DNA from: Deltaproteobacteria bacterium | GTDB lineage: Bacteria; Desulfobacterota; Desulfobacteria; Desulfobacterales; Desulfobacteraceae | Assembly: GCA_027858995.1 (NCBI GenBank) | Contig: JAQIBP010000039.1 | Span: 54,060 to 118,059, forward strand | Length of the DNA: 64,000 nt | Direction of reading: 5' to 3' | In this document: piece after piece, positions 28,125 through 38,132 of the stretch | Layout: each line of letters starts with the position of its first letter | How positions within the stretch are numbered: position 1 is the first letter of the stretch | The notes under the pieces: model-generated | The model's input: only the letters and a program-made list of their open reading frames with translations | Told to the model about the DNA's origin: nothing | The model's database searches: none | Program-made: the position numbers and the translations under genes

Positions 28125-29000
28125 ATGTTATTACCAGAATTTGAATTACATGAGCCTGTTTCCATTGAGGATGCGCTCAAACTTAAAAAAAAACATGGCA
28201 AGGATGCCAGACTTATGGCAGGCGGGACTGATGTTCTTGTCTTGCTTAAGAAAAAAGTGATCTTCACGGACACTATCATCAGTCTGTTACAGATAAAAGA
28301 GTTGTCACAGATAAAAGAGAGTGGCAATGAAGTGGTTATTGGGGCCTGTGCAACCATGGCACAATTGTCAAAATCATCTGTAATCAAGGAAAAATTTGGT
28401 GCCCTTAAATCTTCATGCGACAACCTTGGCAGCCATCTGATCAGAAACCGTGCAACCATTGGCGGGAACTGCTGTAATGCCAGTCCTGCAGGAGATACAA
28501 TGCCGTCTCTCATGATTTATGATGCAAAAGTTATGATTGAAAGCACAGACGGGAAACGGGAAGTCTCCATTAAAAATTTTTTCAAGGGACCTGGAGTCAC
28601 AGATCTTGCAATCCATGAAATTCTAACCGGGTTCAAACTGCCTATCCCTCCGAAGAACAGCGGAGCACACTATATTCAACTTGGCAAACGCCGATCTTCT
28701 GAAATCAATGTCGTAAATGTGGGCTCATTTCTGGAATATGATCCTGACACAAAAACAATTATTAACTCAAGGATTGCACTTGGATCTGTTGCAGCTACAC
28801 CCATAAGAGCACAAAAAGCAGAAGAGTTAATCAAGGGCAAACCTGCAAAAGAAGATACTTTCTACACTGCCGGTGAAACAGCAAGAAAAGAGGATTGCAA
28901 GCCCATTGACGATTTCAGGGGATCTGCGGCATACAGACAGGCAATGATTGGAGTCTTGACAAAACGCACCCTTCAAGCTTCCTTTGAACAGGCCCAATAG
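28125..29000 (+). CDS. Molybdenum hydroxylase FAD-binding subunit (xanthine dehydrogenase family)
   Basis: 'MAGGTDVLVLLKKK', 'NLGSHLIRNRATIGGNCCNASPAGDTMPSL'; ATG at 28125 with AGAGGAGAG. Confidence 0.92.
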   Translation: MLLPEFELHEPVSIEDALKLKKKHGKDARLMAGGTDVLVLLKKKVIFTDTIISLLQIKELSQIKESGNEVVIGACATMAQLSKSSVIKEKFGALKSSCDNLGSHLIRNRATIGGNCCNASPAGDTMPSLMIYDAKVMIESTDGKREVSIKNFFKGPGVTDLAIHEILTGFKLPIPPKNSGAHYIQLGKRRSSEINVVNVGSFLEYDPDTKTIINSRIALGSVAATPIRAQKAEELIKGKPAKEDTFYTAGETARKEDCKPIDDFRGSAAYRQAMIGVLTKRTLQASFEQAQ

Positions 29001-29025
29001 ATAGCCAATCAAACAGGAGAAAAAG

Positions 29026-29484
29026 ATGAAAAAAATAATCAACCTGACAATAAATGACCAGGCCTATGAGATAGCAGTTGTGCCCAACAAAACCCTTGCC
29101 GATATGCTCAGATATGACCTGAACCTTACCGGCACCAAAAAAGGTTGTGATACAGGTGACTGTGGAGCATGCACTGTAATATTAAACGGAGATGCTGTTA
29201 ATTCATGTCTTATACTTGCAGTACAGACTGATGGTGCAGTTATTGAAACCATTGAAGGTCTTGCCACTGATGAAGGACTGCATCCCATTCAGGAAGCCTT
29301 TGTTGAGAAAGGAGCTATCCAGTGTGGATTTTGCTCTCCCGGCATGATCATGTCTACCAAGAACCTGTTGGACAAGAACGCCAACCCCACTGAAGAGGAA
29401 ATCAGAGAAGGTATTTCAGGAAATCTATGCCGATGCACAGGGTATCAGAAAATTTTTGAAGCCATTGATTCCCAGAAATCTTAA
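29026..29484 (+). CDS. Molybdenum hydroxylase 2[2Fe-2S] subunit
   Basis: 'GTKKGCDTGDCGACTVILNG', 'QCGFCSPGMIMS', 'GNLCRCTGYQKI'. Confidence 0.95.
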   Translation: MKKIINLTINDQAYEIAVVPNKTLADMLRYDLNLTGTKKGCDTGDCGACTVILNGDAVNSCLILAVQTDGAVIETIEGLATDEGLHPIQEAFVEKGAIQCGFCSPGMIMSTKNLLDKNANPTEEEIREGISGNLCRCTGYQKIFEAIDSQKS

Positions 29485-29510
29485 AATTAAGTCCTTTCCA
29501 AGGAGGAAAT

Positions 29511-31874
29511 ATGAAAGAGTTTAATACTATCAGAACCAGGGCAAACCGTCTCGATAGCCCTGACAAGGCAACGGGAGAAGCAATTTATGTAGATGACATT
29601 TCAAAACCTGGAATGCTTTTTGGCGCTCTGCTTCAAAGTCCCCATGCCCATGCAAAAGTACTCTCCATTGATACAACTGAAGCTAAAAAGCTGCCAGGTG
29701 TAAAAGCTGTCCTTACATCAAAAGATGTTGGAACAATTCCCTATGGTGTAAGTCCTGCAAGATATGATGAAACTGTATTTGTAACTGACAAAGTAAGATA
29801 TGTTGGAGATGAAATTGCAGCTGTTGCAGCAACTTCCCTTGATATTGCCTTAAAAGCTGTGGAATTAATAAGGGTGGAGTATGAAATTCTGCCTGCTGTT
29901 TTCACAGTGGAAGATGCAATAAAAGAGGATGCTCCCCAGATCCATGAAAAATATAAAGGTAATCTTACTGCTGAAGTCCACCAGGAGTTTGGTGATGTGG
30001 AAAAAGGATTAAAAGAGAGCGATATCATAAAAACCACAACTGTTAAAAACAAACGCCAGGATGGTGCATTCCTTGAAATGCAGGGCTGCATAGCCGAATT
30101 TGACAGAAGAGGCAATCTCACCCTTACCAGCGGCACCCAGACTCCCCATTATGTACAGCGTACCGTTGCCATGGTCCTGGGAATGGATATAGGTAAAGTT
30201 CGGGTTAAAAAACCATATCTTGGTGCAGGCTTTGGAATTAAGGCAGCTGCAAACCCAATGGAACTTGCCTGCTGCTTTCTTGCAAAAGAGACTAACAAAC
30301 CCGTGAAAATGAACTATACCCGCGAACAGGTATTCATGTTCTGCCGTGCTAGACATCAGTTTACACATACAATTACCACAGGTGCTAAAAAAGATGGAAC
30401 CCTTGTTGCCTTAAAACATGAGTGTACCCTTGACGGCGGTGCTTATTCCAGCTTTGGCATTGCAACAGTCTATTATGCAGGTTCTCTTCTTGCAGGCCCC
30501 TACAAACTGCCCAACATGAGCTATGAAGGTTTCAGGGTATATAATAATAAACCTGCCTGCGGAGCACAGCGCGGCCATGGAGCTGTTATTGCAAGGGCTG
30601 CCTTTGAGCAGCAGCTTGATATGATTGCAGAAGAACTTGGAATAGATCCAATGGAGCTTCGAATCAAAAATATGATGAGCAGGGGTGATACCACATGTAA
30701 TGATCTTAATATGAGTTCATTTGGCATGTCAGAATGTATTGACGCTGTTAGAGAAGGCTCAGACTGGGACAGGAAAAAAGGTAATATGCCAATCGGTAAA
30801 GGTATTGGCATGGCATGCGGTTTCTTTGTTTCAGGTGCAGGTTTCCCCATTTACAGGTCTGATACATACCACGGCACAGTCATGATCAAACTCACTGAAG
30901 ATGGCGGCACAGCTCTTGTTTACACTGCTTCTGCTGAAATAGGCCAGGGTTCTGATACAGCCTTTGCCATGATTGCTGCAGAGGCACTTGGAGTTCCATT
31001 AAGCGCCATAAGGCTTGCCTCGGGTGATACTGACATGGGTGTTGACCTTGGTGCCTACTCTTCAAGGCAGACTCTCATGACCGGTCATGCAACAAAAGAT
31101 GCGGCCGAGCATGTTAAATCACAGGTTCTTGCAGTTCTGGCAGAAAAATTAGATACTCCTGTTGAAGATATGGATATTAAAAACGGTTTTATTGAATTTA
31201 AAAACCAGACTCTGGATTTTTCTGAACTTAGAACAACTTATATCAAAGAACACAGGGGATGGATTGATAATCCTGATTCTGAAAAACTCACATTTAACGA
31301 AGCTTCGAGAATTGCATACCTTGAAAAAGGAACCATTGTAGGCACTGGAAAATATAAACCAGTATTCCTTGGCGGGAAATATAAAGGTGCTGCCGTTGGA
31401 ACTTCTCCGGCATATGGATGTTCTGCCCAGGTTGCTGAAGTTACTGTTGACATGGGGACAGGTCAGGTTATCATTGACAATGTCACCGATGCCCATGACT
31501 GCGGCAAGGCAATCAACATGACTTCTGTGGAAGGCCAGATGGAGGGATCTGTATCCATGGGAATGGGAGAAGCCATGCACGAAGAGGTTATCTTTGATGA
31601 CAAGGGCAATGTACTCAATAATGACCTTGCAGAATACAAACTTGTAACAGCAATGGATATGCCCAAAGTAAAGTCTATAGTTGTGGAGAGTGATGAACCA
31701 AACGGTCCCTTTGGCGCCAAAGAAGTTGGAGAAGGTGCTATCATGCCCACAATCCCTGCTATCTTAAATGCTGTTTATGATGCAGCCGGAGTGAGGATTT
31801 ATGAACTTCCTCTGACTCCTGAACGGGTCTACACTGCTATTCAGGAATATAAGGAAAGAAAAGGAGCGGCTTAA
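29511..31874 (+). CDS. Molybdenum hydroxylase large (molybdopterin-binding) subunit, xanthine dehydrogenase family
   Basis: 787 aa; 'LDSPDKATGEAIYVDDI', 'RYVGDEIAAVAA', 'GPFGAKEVGEGAIMPTIPAILNAV'. Confidence 0.93.
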   Translation: MKEFNTIRTRANRLDSPDKATGEAIYVDDISKPGMLFGALLQSPHAHAKVLSIDTTEAKKLPGVKAVLTSKDVGTIPYGVSPARYDETVFVTDKVRYVGDEIAAVAATSLDIALKAVELIRVEYEILPAVFTVEDAIKEDAPQIHEKYKGNLTAEVHQEFGDVEKGLKESDIIKTTTVKNKRQDGAFLEMQGCIAEFDRRGNLTLTSGTQTPHYVQRTVAMVLGMDIGKVRVKKPYLGAGFGIKAAANPMELACCFLAKETNKPVKMNYTREQVFMFCRARHQFTHTITTGAKKDGTLVALKHECTLDGGAYSSFGIATVYYAGSLLAGPYKLPNMSYEGFRVYNNKPACGAQRGHGAVIARAAFEQQLDMIAEELGIDPMELRIKNMMSRGDTTCNDLNMSSFGMSECIDAVREGSDWDRKKGNMPIGKGIGMACGFFVSGAGFPIYRSDTYHGTVMIKLTEDGGTALVYTASAEIGQGSDTAFAMIAAEALGVPLSAIRLASGDTDMGVDLGAYSSRQTLMTGHATKDAAEHVKSQVLAVLAEKLDTPVEDMDIKNGFIEFKNQTLDFSELRTTYIKEHRGWIDNPDSEKLTFNEASRIAYLEKGTIVGTGKYKPVFLGGKYKGAAVGTSPAYGCSAQVAEVTVDMGTGQVIIDNVTDAHDCGKAINMTSVEGQMEGSVSMGMGEAMHEEVIFDDKGNVLNNDLAEYKLVTAMDMPKVKSIVVESDEPNGPFGAKEVGEGAIMPTIPAILNAVYDAAGVRIYELPLTPERVYTAIQEYKERKGAA

Positions 31875-31892
31875 ATACTAAAGCTTACAGTT

Positions 31893-32657
31893 ATGGTGGA
31901 GTCAGATAAGCAAAAGATCACGCGTAACAGACGATATGCACGTCAGGTCATTTTGCCCCAGATCGGCTCTGAAGGTCAAAAGATACTTGGCAAAACCAGT
32001 GTCCTGATTGCAGGAGCCGGGGGGCTTGGGTCTATATCCAGTCTCTACCTTGCTGCTGCTGGTGTGGGACATATCATCATTGCAGACCATGATCATGTGG
32101 AAGAGAGTAATCTCAACAGACAACTCCTGCACAGTGAAGTATCTCTTGGAATAGAAAAAACCAAATCAGCTGCCATCCGACTTACAGAACTCAACTCCTC
32201 AATTAAAATTACTCCTCTTCAAACCAAAATGACCCGGCAGAACATTGACTCCATTGCAAAAAAAGTTGATATATTTGTTGATGCTACTGATAATTATAAC
32301 ACAAGACAAATTTTAAACCGGGCAAGCCTTAAATATAACATACCCTTTGTTTTTGGTGGAGTTCAAGGCTTTGACGGATTGGTTTCATGTTTTGTACCAG
32401 GCAGAACACCATGTTTTGAATGTGTGATTCCCTGCCCGAAGAAAGAGAATAACAGCCTTGGGATAATTGGAGCTGCTGCTGGAATAGCAGCATCAATACA
32501 GGCTATGGAAACCATCAAACTGATACTGAATATTGGCACAGGCGAGGATAGACTTGAGAACAGACTGCTTAGAATTTCAGGTCTTGATATGAAAATAAAA
32601 TCCATAAAACTTGAACCTGATCCAGAGTGTACTGCCTGCTCAGATGTTGACCCTTAA
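31893..32657 (+). CDS. ThiF/MoeB/HesA-family adenylyltransferase
   Basis: 'RYARQVILPQIGSEGQKIL', 'GAGGLGSISSLYLAAAGVG', 'NLNRQLLH', 'VDATDNYNTRQILN'. Confidence 0.92.
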   Translation: MVESDKQKITRNRRYARQVILPQIGSEGQKILGKTSVLIAGAGGLGSISSLYLAAAGVGHIIIADHDHVEESNLNRQLLHSEVSLGIEKTKSAAIRLTELNSSIKITPLQTKMTRQNIDSIAKKVDIFVDATDNYNTRQILNRASLKYNIPFVFGGVQGFDGLVSCFVPGRTPCFECVIPCPKKENNSLGIIGAAAGIAASIQAMETIKLILNIGTGEDRLENRLLRISGLDMKIKSIKLEPDPECTACSDVDP

Positions 32658-32703
32658 ATACCTTCTGTCAGGTGCTTAAAAAAGAATAAAAATTTACACT
32701 ATC

Positions 32704-32756
32704 TTCCAGTTGAAGGGTGCTTACTTTTAAGTGAGTGCAAGGTAACTACCCTGGAA
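32704..32756 (+). promoter_or_regulatory. Candidate structured RNA leader of the MoaD-like gene
   Basis: TTCCA...TGGAA stacked on GGGT...ACCC, enclosing CTTACT-TTTA-AGTGAG hairpin; 27 nt before the start codon. Confidence 0.3.
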
Positions 32757-32782
32757 AGGGTAATGAATGAGGAGAAAAAAAT

Positions 32783-32983
32783 ATGGAAATCGAATTAAAT
32801 GGATTAAAGGAAACCATCCCTGAAAATATAAGCATTGATGCCCTTATTGATCTATTCAAAGAGGGGGATCCTGATCTTATTGTTGAAATAAACTGCAAAT
32901 ATATTTTCCCGAAAAATTATAAAACGACAACCATAATGGAAAATGACACAATAGAATTTATCAACCCAAACCTTGGCGGATGA
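32783..32983 (+). CDS. MoaD/ThiS-like beta-grasp sulfur carrier protein
   Basis: 66 aa ending in Gly-Gly ('FINPNLGG*'). Confidence 0.85.
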   Translation: MEIELNGLKETIPENISIDALIDLFKEGDPDLIVEINCKYIFPKNYKTTTIMENDTIEFINPNLGG

Positions 32984-33052
32984 TTTTTCTAATTTTGAAT
33001 GCTTAATTTTGAATTTTGAATTATGGCGAAAGACTTAAAAGAGAGTTGCAAT

Positions 33053-34093
33053 ATGAAATACTATGAAAAAGAGAAATTAAAGGCTGTACCGGTTAAAAAA
33101 GCTGTTGGAAAAATCCTGCTCCATGATATCACTCAAATTATTCCTGATCTTTTCAAAGGCCCTTCCTTTAAAAAGGGACATCTTATCAAAGAGTCAGATG
33201 TGGAAGAGTTGCTCAACCTTGGCAAGGAACATATTTATGTAGCATGTCTTAATGGCGAAATACATGAAAATGATGCTGCCGTTCGAATTGCAAATGCTGC
33301 CCTTGGAAATAATATTACATTGAGCGAACCCAATGAAGGCAAAGTCGGGTTCACAGCAGAAATCCAGGGCCTTCTCAAAATAAATGTTCAAGGTCTTACC
33401 CAGCTGAATTCTGTTCAGGATGTTATCTTTTCCAGCCTTCACACCAATCAGATGGTCAACAGAGGAAAAGAGCTTGCAGGCACCAGAGTGATACCTCTCT
33501 CCATTGATGAAAATTTAATCATTGAGGCAGAAGAGGTATGCAGAAAACAGTTTCCCATAATTGATATTAAGCCTTTTGTTAAAACAGATGTTGGAATGGT
33601 TGTCACAGGTTCAGAGGTTTTCAGCGGAAGAATCAAGGATGGATTCGGGCCGGTTGTTCAAAAGAAATTTGAAGAGCTTGGCAGCAGTATCATGGAGAAA
33701 AAAATAGTATCTGATGATCTTGATATGACTGTATCTGCCATAAAAGGGCTTATAGAAGACGGAGCCGGTATGATAGCTGTTACAGGCGGCATGTCAGTAG
33801 ATCCCGATGACCTTACTCCAGCTGCAATACGGGCTGCAGGTGGTGAAATTGTATCCTATGGAGCTCCGGTTCTGCCGGGTGCCATGTTCATGCTTGCTTT
33901 TATCAATGATATACCTGTCATTGGCCTGCCAGGATGTGTCATGTATCATCGTTCATCTATTTTTGATCTTGTTGTACCCAGAATCCTTGCAGGAGAGAGA
34001 GTTACAAAATCAGATATTATACAGATGGGACATGGAGGATTCTGCTCTTCATGTAAAAATTGCCGATACCCCTCCTGCAGCTTTGGTAAATAA
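33053..34093 (+). CDS. MoeA/MoCF-biosynthesis-domain molybdopterin-binding protein with Cys-rich tail
   Basis: 'AVTGGMSVDPDDLTPAAIRAAGGEIVSYGAPVLPGAMFMLA', C-terminal 'GFCSSCKNCRYPSCSFGK'; start 33023 or 33053. Confidence 0.85.
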   Translation: MKYYEKEKLKAVPVKKAVGKILLHDITQIIPDLFKGPSFKKGHLIKESDVEELLNLGKEHIYVACLNGEIHENDAAVRIANAALGNNITLSEPNEGKVGFTAEIQGLLKINVQGLTQLNSVQDVIFSSLHTNQMVNRGKELAGTRVIPLSIDENLIIEAEEVCRKQFPIIDIKPFVKTDVGMVVTGSEVFSGRIKDGFGPVVQKKFEELGSSIMEKKIVSDDLDMTVSAIKGLIEDGAGMIAVTGGMSVDPDDLTPAAIRAAGGEIVSYGAPVLPGAMFMLAFINDIPVIGLPGCVMYHRSSIFDLVVPRILAGERVTKSDIIQMGHGGFCSSCKNCRYPSCSFGK

Positions 34094-34165
34094 ATGTGAT
34101 ATGTGAGGACGGACGTCCTTATGCCTCATTTCTTAAAACTCAAATCTCAAAACTAAGAGTATAAT

Positions 34166-35209
34166 ATGGAATATATAAATCAGCACATAGTTGATCAACT
34201 GGTTGAAGGTAATGCCTTTGCTGTAGCTACAATAATAACCAATCAGGGTTCTACCCCCAGAACTGCAGGGAGCAAAATGGTTGTGTTAAAAGACAAAACC
34301 ATCCATGGAACAATTGGAGGAGGCCTTGTGGAAGCAATGGTCATTGATGCATGCCTGGACCTTATGGTGCAAAACAGATGTTCAATCAGGGAATTCTTCC
34401 TGGACAATGAGCTTAAAGACGGACTGGATATGGTATGCGGTGGATCTCTTGCTGTCTTGATTGAGACCTTTATGCCTGACAATAACCTGATAAATTTGTT
34501 CCAGACCATTGTTGATCTTGAGAAAAAAGGGAAAAAAGGTTTTCTTGTCTCAAAGATTGAAGGATTCAGTAAATCTGATTTTATAATGCATAAATGCCTT
34601 GTTCTGCCGGATGGAGAAACTGTTGGAAACAATATGCTGCCTAAATCTCTTTTTGATGCTATTCTCGACAATAAATTTTATAGTGCATCACCTGTAATTC
34701 ACAACCAGAGCCTTGAAGAATTTATCATCGAGACAATCTTGCCCCAGGATTGCATATATATTCTCGGTGCAGGCCATGTTGGATTGCAGCTGGCAAGGAT
34801 TGCCCATATTACCGGTTTTCAAACCGTGATTATTGATGACAGAGAAGAATTTGCAAACCATCAGCGATTCCCCCATGCAAGAGATGTCCATGCGGTAAAA
34901 CATTTTTCCCATGCCTTTGACAATCTTGAAATTGATAAAAATTCATATATTGTCATCCTTACAAGGGGTCATCTCCATGATCAAAACGTCCTTGAAGAAG
35001 CTCTTAAAACAAAACCTGCATATATCGGGATGATAGGCAGCAGGACCAAGCGCGACAAAATATATGTAAACCTTGAAAAAAAAGGGGTGTCAAAAAAGAG
35101 TCTTGAAAAAATTTATTCTCCCATTGGAATTAAGATCAAAGCCCAAACTCCGGAAGAGATTGCCGTAAGCATTATGGGAGAGATTATTAAAAAAAGATAC
35201 AGCAAGTGA
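34166..35209 (+). CDS. XdhC/CoxI-family molybdenum hydroxylase maturation protein
   Basis: 'VATIITNQGSTPRTAGSKMVV', 'GTIGGGLVEA', 'YILGAGHVGLQLARIA', 'IGMIGSRTKRDKI'. Confidence 0.92.
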   Translation: MEYINQHIVDQLVEGNAFAVATIITNQGSTPRTAGSKMVVLKDKTIHGTIGGGLVEAMVIDACLDLMVQNRCSIREFFLDNELKDGLDMVCGGSLAVLIETFMPDNNLINLFQTIVDLEKKGKKGFLVSKIEGFSKSDFIMHKCLVLPDGETVGNNMLPKSLFDAILDNKFYSASPVIHNQSLEEFIIETILPQDCIYILGAGHVGLQLARIAHITGFQTVIIDDREEFANHQRFPHARDVHAVKHFSHAFDNLEIDKNSYIVILTRGHLHDQNVLEEALKTKPAYIGMIGSRTKRDKIYVNLEKKGVSKKSLEKIYSPIGIKIKAQTPEEIAVSIMGEIIKKRYSK

Positions 35210-36354
35210 GCAGACAGGCCATGGTAATATCAGCCGTAATCCCGGCGGCTGGATTATCAACAAGGATGCACAGATACAAGCCTCTGCTCAAACTTGGAAA
35301 TCTCACAATTCTTGAACATACAATAAGACTCTTTAAAAAATGCAATATTGCTGACATTATTGTGGTAACAGGCCATAATCAAGAACAAATTGAACCTCTT
35401 ATTAAAAAAAATGGTGCAAGGCCAGTTTTTAATAAAAATTTTAAAACCGGTATGCTTGGCTCCATAAAAACAGGAGTAAAAAACATTTCTTCCAGAAATT
35501 CCGGCTTTTTCCTGCTGCCTGTTGATATCCCTCTTATAAGAGAGAGCAGTGTTCACAATCTGACATCACGTTTTAAAAAAAATCCTGAACATATAATAAT
35601 ACCTGAATTTAACAAAAAGCCAGGGCACCCACCTCTTATTCCTGCATGGCTTATTCCAGAAATTCTTGATTTAAAAACCAGTTCAAATCTTGGTAAACTG
35701 CTGCTTTCTCTTCAAGATTACCAGAAAAGACAAATTGTACATGATCACGGCATTTTAATGGATGCAGACAATAAAAAAGCCTATGATGATCTGAAAATAC
35801 GATACCAGACTATTGATATTCCTGATAAAAAAGAGTGCCGCTCCATTATCCAGGAAAACCTTAAAAGAGAAAAGAGTATTAAGGCCCATGTGGAACTGGT
35901 TGCAAAAATTGCCGTCACTCTTGCAAGAGAGATACAAGAACAATCATCTGAAAATGAAACCTCAAAATATACTCTTGATATAAACCTGATTCTTGCAGGA
36001 GCACTGCTCCATGATATCAAACGCAAAGAGGCTGACCATGCTTCTGTCGGAGCGCAACTGATTTTATCTCTTGGATTTTCAAAAGTTGCCGATATTATTT
36101 CCCAACACATGGATTTGGCTTTACCCCTCACGGATCACCTTACAGAAGCTCAAATTATTTATTTTGCAGATAAACTTTGCAATGGTTCAAAACTTGATTT
36201 TAATTATGACAAGCGCTTTAAAGAAAAAATCAAACTGACACCCTCTGCCGAAAACATTATTTTAAGACGATATGAACATACACAACTCATACAGGACCGA
36301 ATTGAGAGCCTTGTTAAAAAACCTGTCAAATCTATTCTTTCCAGACTTATATGA
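35206..36354 (+). CDS. MocA-like nucleotidyltransferase fused to an HD-domain phosphohydrolase
   Basis: N-term 'VIPAAGLSTRMHRYKPLLKLGNLTILEHTI'; C-term HD 'SIKAHVELVAKIA...AGALLHDIKR..ADHASVGAQLI'. Confidence 0.88.
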   Translation: MSRQAMVISAVIPAAGLSTRMHRYKPLLKLGNLTILEHTIRLFKKCNIADIIVVTGHNQEQIEPLIKKNGARPVFNKNFKTGMLGSIKTGVKNISSRNSGFFLLPVDIPLIRESSVHNLTSRFKKNPEHIIIPEFNKKPGHPPLIPAWLIPEILDLKTSSNLGKLLLSLQDYQKRQIVHDHGILMDADNKKAYDDLKIRYQTIDIPDKKECRSIIQENLKREKSIKAHVELVAKIAVTLAREIQEQSSENETSKYTLDINLILAGALLHDIKRKEADHASVGAQLILSLGFSKVADIISQHMDLALPLTDHLTEAQIIYFADKLCNGSKLDFNYDKRFKEKIKLTPSAENIILRRYEHTQLIQDRIESLVKKPVKSILSRLI

Positions 36355-37007
36355 AAATACTCAACTCATATGAACCCTGCTCGAAAAGATTTCAAGCCGA
36401 TCTGTCAAGCCTATACTCCAACAATGACTCGCTGGTTTATCTTCTGCGCCACGGCAGGATAGAGGGACATGGGACAAAACGTTTTATCGGCCAGACCGAT
36501 GTTTTATTAGATGATCTTGGTAAAAGTCAGGCAACAGCATGGCATAAAGCCTTGGCCTCTATCCATTTTAATGCAGTTTATTCAAGTTCCCTGAAACGAT
36601 GTTACAAAACTGCTCAATTGGTATGTCCAAAACAAAATATTGATATTGATAACAGACTTAATGAAATCAATATGGGAAACTGGGATGGAAAAACCTTTGA
36701 TGAAATTAAAAAAAAAAGGTTGGAAGAATTTGAAAAAAGAGGCAGCCAGATATATCAGTTCAGGCCTGCCAATGGGGAGAGCTTTAAGGATCTTTCCGAC
36801 CGGATTTTCCCCTTTTTTAATTCTCTTGAAACAGCAGATTTGAACCAGGAGATCACACATGGACAAGAAGACCCATGCTCAAATATTCTTGTTATAACTC
36901 ATGCCGGTGTTATACGAACTATTATATGCCATATCCTTGAAATGAATCCAGAAGATTTATTTAAAATCAAACTTGCATATGGTGAATTATTTGTTCTGAA
37001 AATCTAA
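36351..37007 (+). CDS. Histidine phosphatase (phosphoglycerate mutase-like) family protein
   Basis: '[12 protein letters not shown]', '[30 protein letters not shown]', '[13 protein letters not shown]'; ATGA overlap with previous gene. Confidence 0.88.
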   Translation: MKILNSYEPCSKRFQADLSSLYSNNDSLVYLLRHGRIEGHGTKRFIGQTDVLLDDLGKSQATAWHKALASIHFNAVYSSSLKRCYKTAQLVCPKQNIDIDNRLNEINMGNWDGKTFDEIKKKRLEEFEKRGSQIYQFRPANGESFKDLSDRIFPFFNSLETADLNQEITHGQEDPCSNILVITHAGVIRTIICHILEMNPEDLFKIKLAYGELFVLKI

Positions 37008-38045
37008 CATGCGGTTTAAAGGGATCAGAGCTTTTTTCCGGATAGCTTCATCAACATGAATTTCATTTTCCAAACTCTCATTCTCAAGAACCCTTGCCAG
37101 GCTGCGAAGGCCGTTCATGGCCATCCAGGGGCAGCGAAGGCATGATTCACAGGTGGCAAAATCCCCACCTGTTGGAGCTTCCATAAAAATTTTATCAGGA
37201 GCTGCCTGTTTCATTTTATAAAATATCCCAGGCTCTGTTGCCACGATAAAACGTGGTGCATCAAGATTTTTTGCAGCGTTTATTATGGCTGTGGTGGAAC
37301 CTACAATATCTGCCATTGCAATTATATCTTCCGGGGATTCCGGGTGAACCAGAACTGCTGCATCCGGGTGCTGTTTTTTCAGTTGTTTTATTCCATCAGC
37401 TTTAAAGCTTTCATGGACAACACAGGTTCCAGGCCACAACAGCATATCTTTGGCTTTGCTCATTTTCTTTACATAGTCACCAAGATGTTTGTCCGGGGCC
37501 CAGAGTATTTTTTCGCCCTTTGCAGTCAGGTACTTAACTATTTTCAAGGCAATGCCGGAAGTCACTACCCAGTCTGCTCTTGCTTTAACAGCAGCACTGG
37601 TATTGGCATAAACCACCACAGTATGGTCTGGATGGGAGTCACAATATTCTGTGAACAGCGGTGCAGGACAACTTATATCAAGTGAACAGTCAGCCCTTGT
37701 ATCCGGCATAAATACTCTTTTCTCAGGATTTAATATTTTTGCGGTCTCGCCCATGAAGCGCACCCCGGCCACCAAAAGAGTCGAAGCCGGATGTTTATTT
37801 CCAAATCTTGCCATCTCCAGTGAATCTGCTACTGTGCCACCTGTTTCATCTGCGAGCTGCTGCAGTTCGGGGGCAGTGTAATAGTGGGCGACCAAAACTG
37901 CTTTCCTTTTTTTGAGCAGGTGTTTTATCCGTGATATTAACTCGGTCTTTTCAGTCTCACTCAAGTCAGAAATCTGTTCGGCTGCAAGATTCTTGGCCTG
38001 TTCCACCTCTGTTTTTATATTTTCGATTATTTTTTGAGTTTCCAT
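36987..38045 (-). CDS. nadA: Quinolinate synthase
   Basis: 352 aa; '[32 protein letters not shown]', 'VHPESPEDI', '[15 protein letters not shown]'. Confidence 0.95.
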   Translation of the reverse strand: METQKIIENIKTEVEQAKNLAAEQISDLSETEKTELISRIKHLLKKRKAVLVAHYYTAPELQQLADETGGTVADSLEMARFGNKHPASTLLVAGVRFMGETAKILNPEKRVFMPDTRADCSLDISCPAPLFTEYCDSHPDHTVVVYANTSAAVKARADWVVTSGIALKIVKYLTAKGEKILWAPDKHLGDYVKKMSKAKDMLLWPGTCVVHESFKADGIKQLKKQHPDAAVLVHPESPEDIIAMADIVGSTTAIINAAKNLDAPRFIVATEPGIFYKMKQAAPDKIFMEAPTGGDFATCESCLRCPWMAMNGLRSLARVLENESLENEIHVDEAIRKKALIPLNRMLDFQNK

Positions 38046-38132
38046 ATAATTAGTAATATAACACCACTTTGTGGTGGTTTCAAGATATTTTCCGTTTTTT
38101 TTTAGACATATACTTAAATTTGAATATAGAAT

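Noticed and set aside
29511-31874. Assignment of the Mo hydroxylase to a specific substrate (xanthine, 4-hydroxybenzoyl-CoA, nicotinate)
   Set aside because: The FAD subunit shows no obvious 4-hydroxybenzoyl-CoA-reductase-type [4Fe-4S] insertion, and subunit motifs are generic; substrate cannot be deduced from the sequence alone.
32985-33022. TTTTGAATT-type simple repeats upstream of the MoeA-like gene
   Set aside because: Low-complexity AT repeat, expected in AT-rich intergenic DNA.
34105-34125. GAGGACGGACGTCCTTATGCCTC palindrome between the MoeA-like and xdhC genes
   Set aside because: Short hairpin without T-run or recurrence; could be a weak operator but no further evidence.
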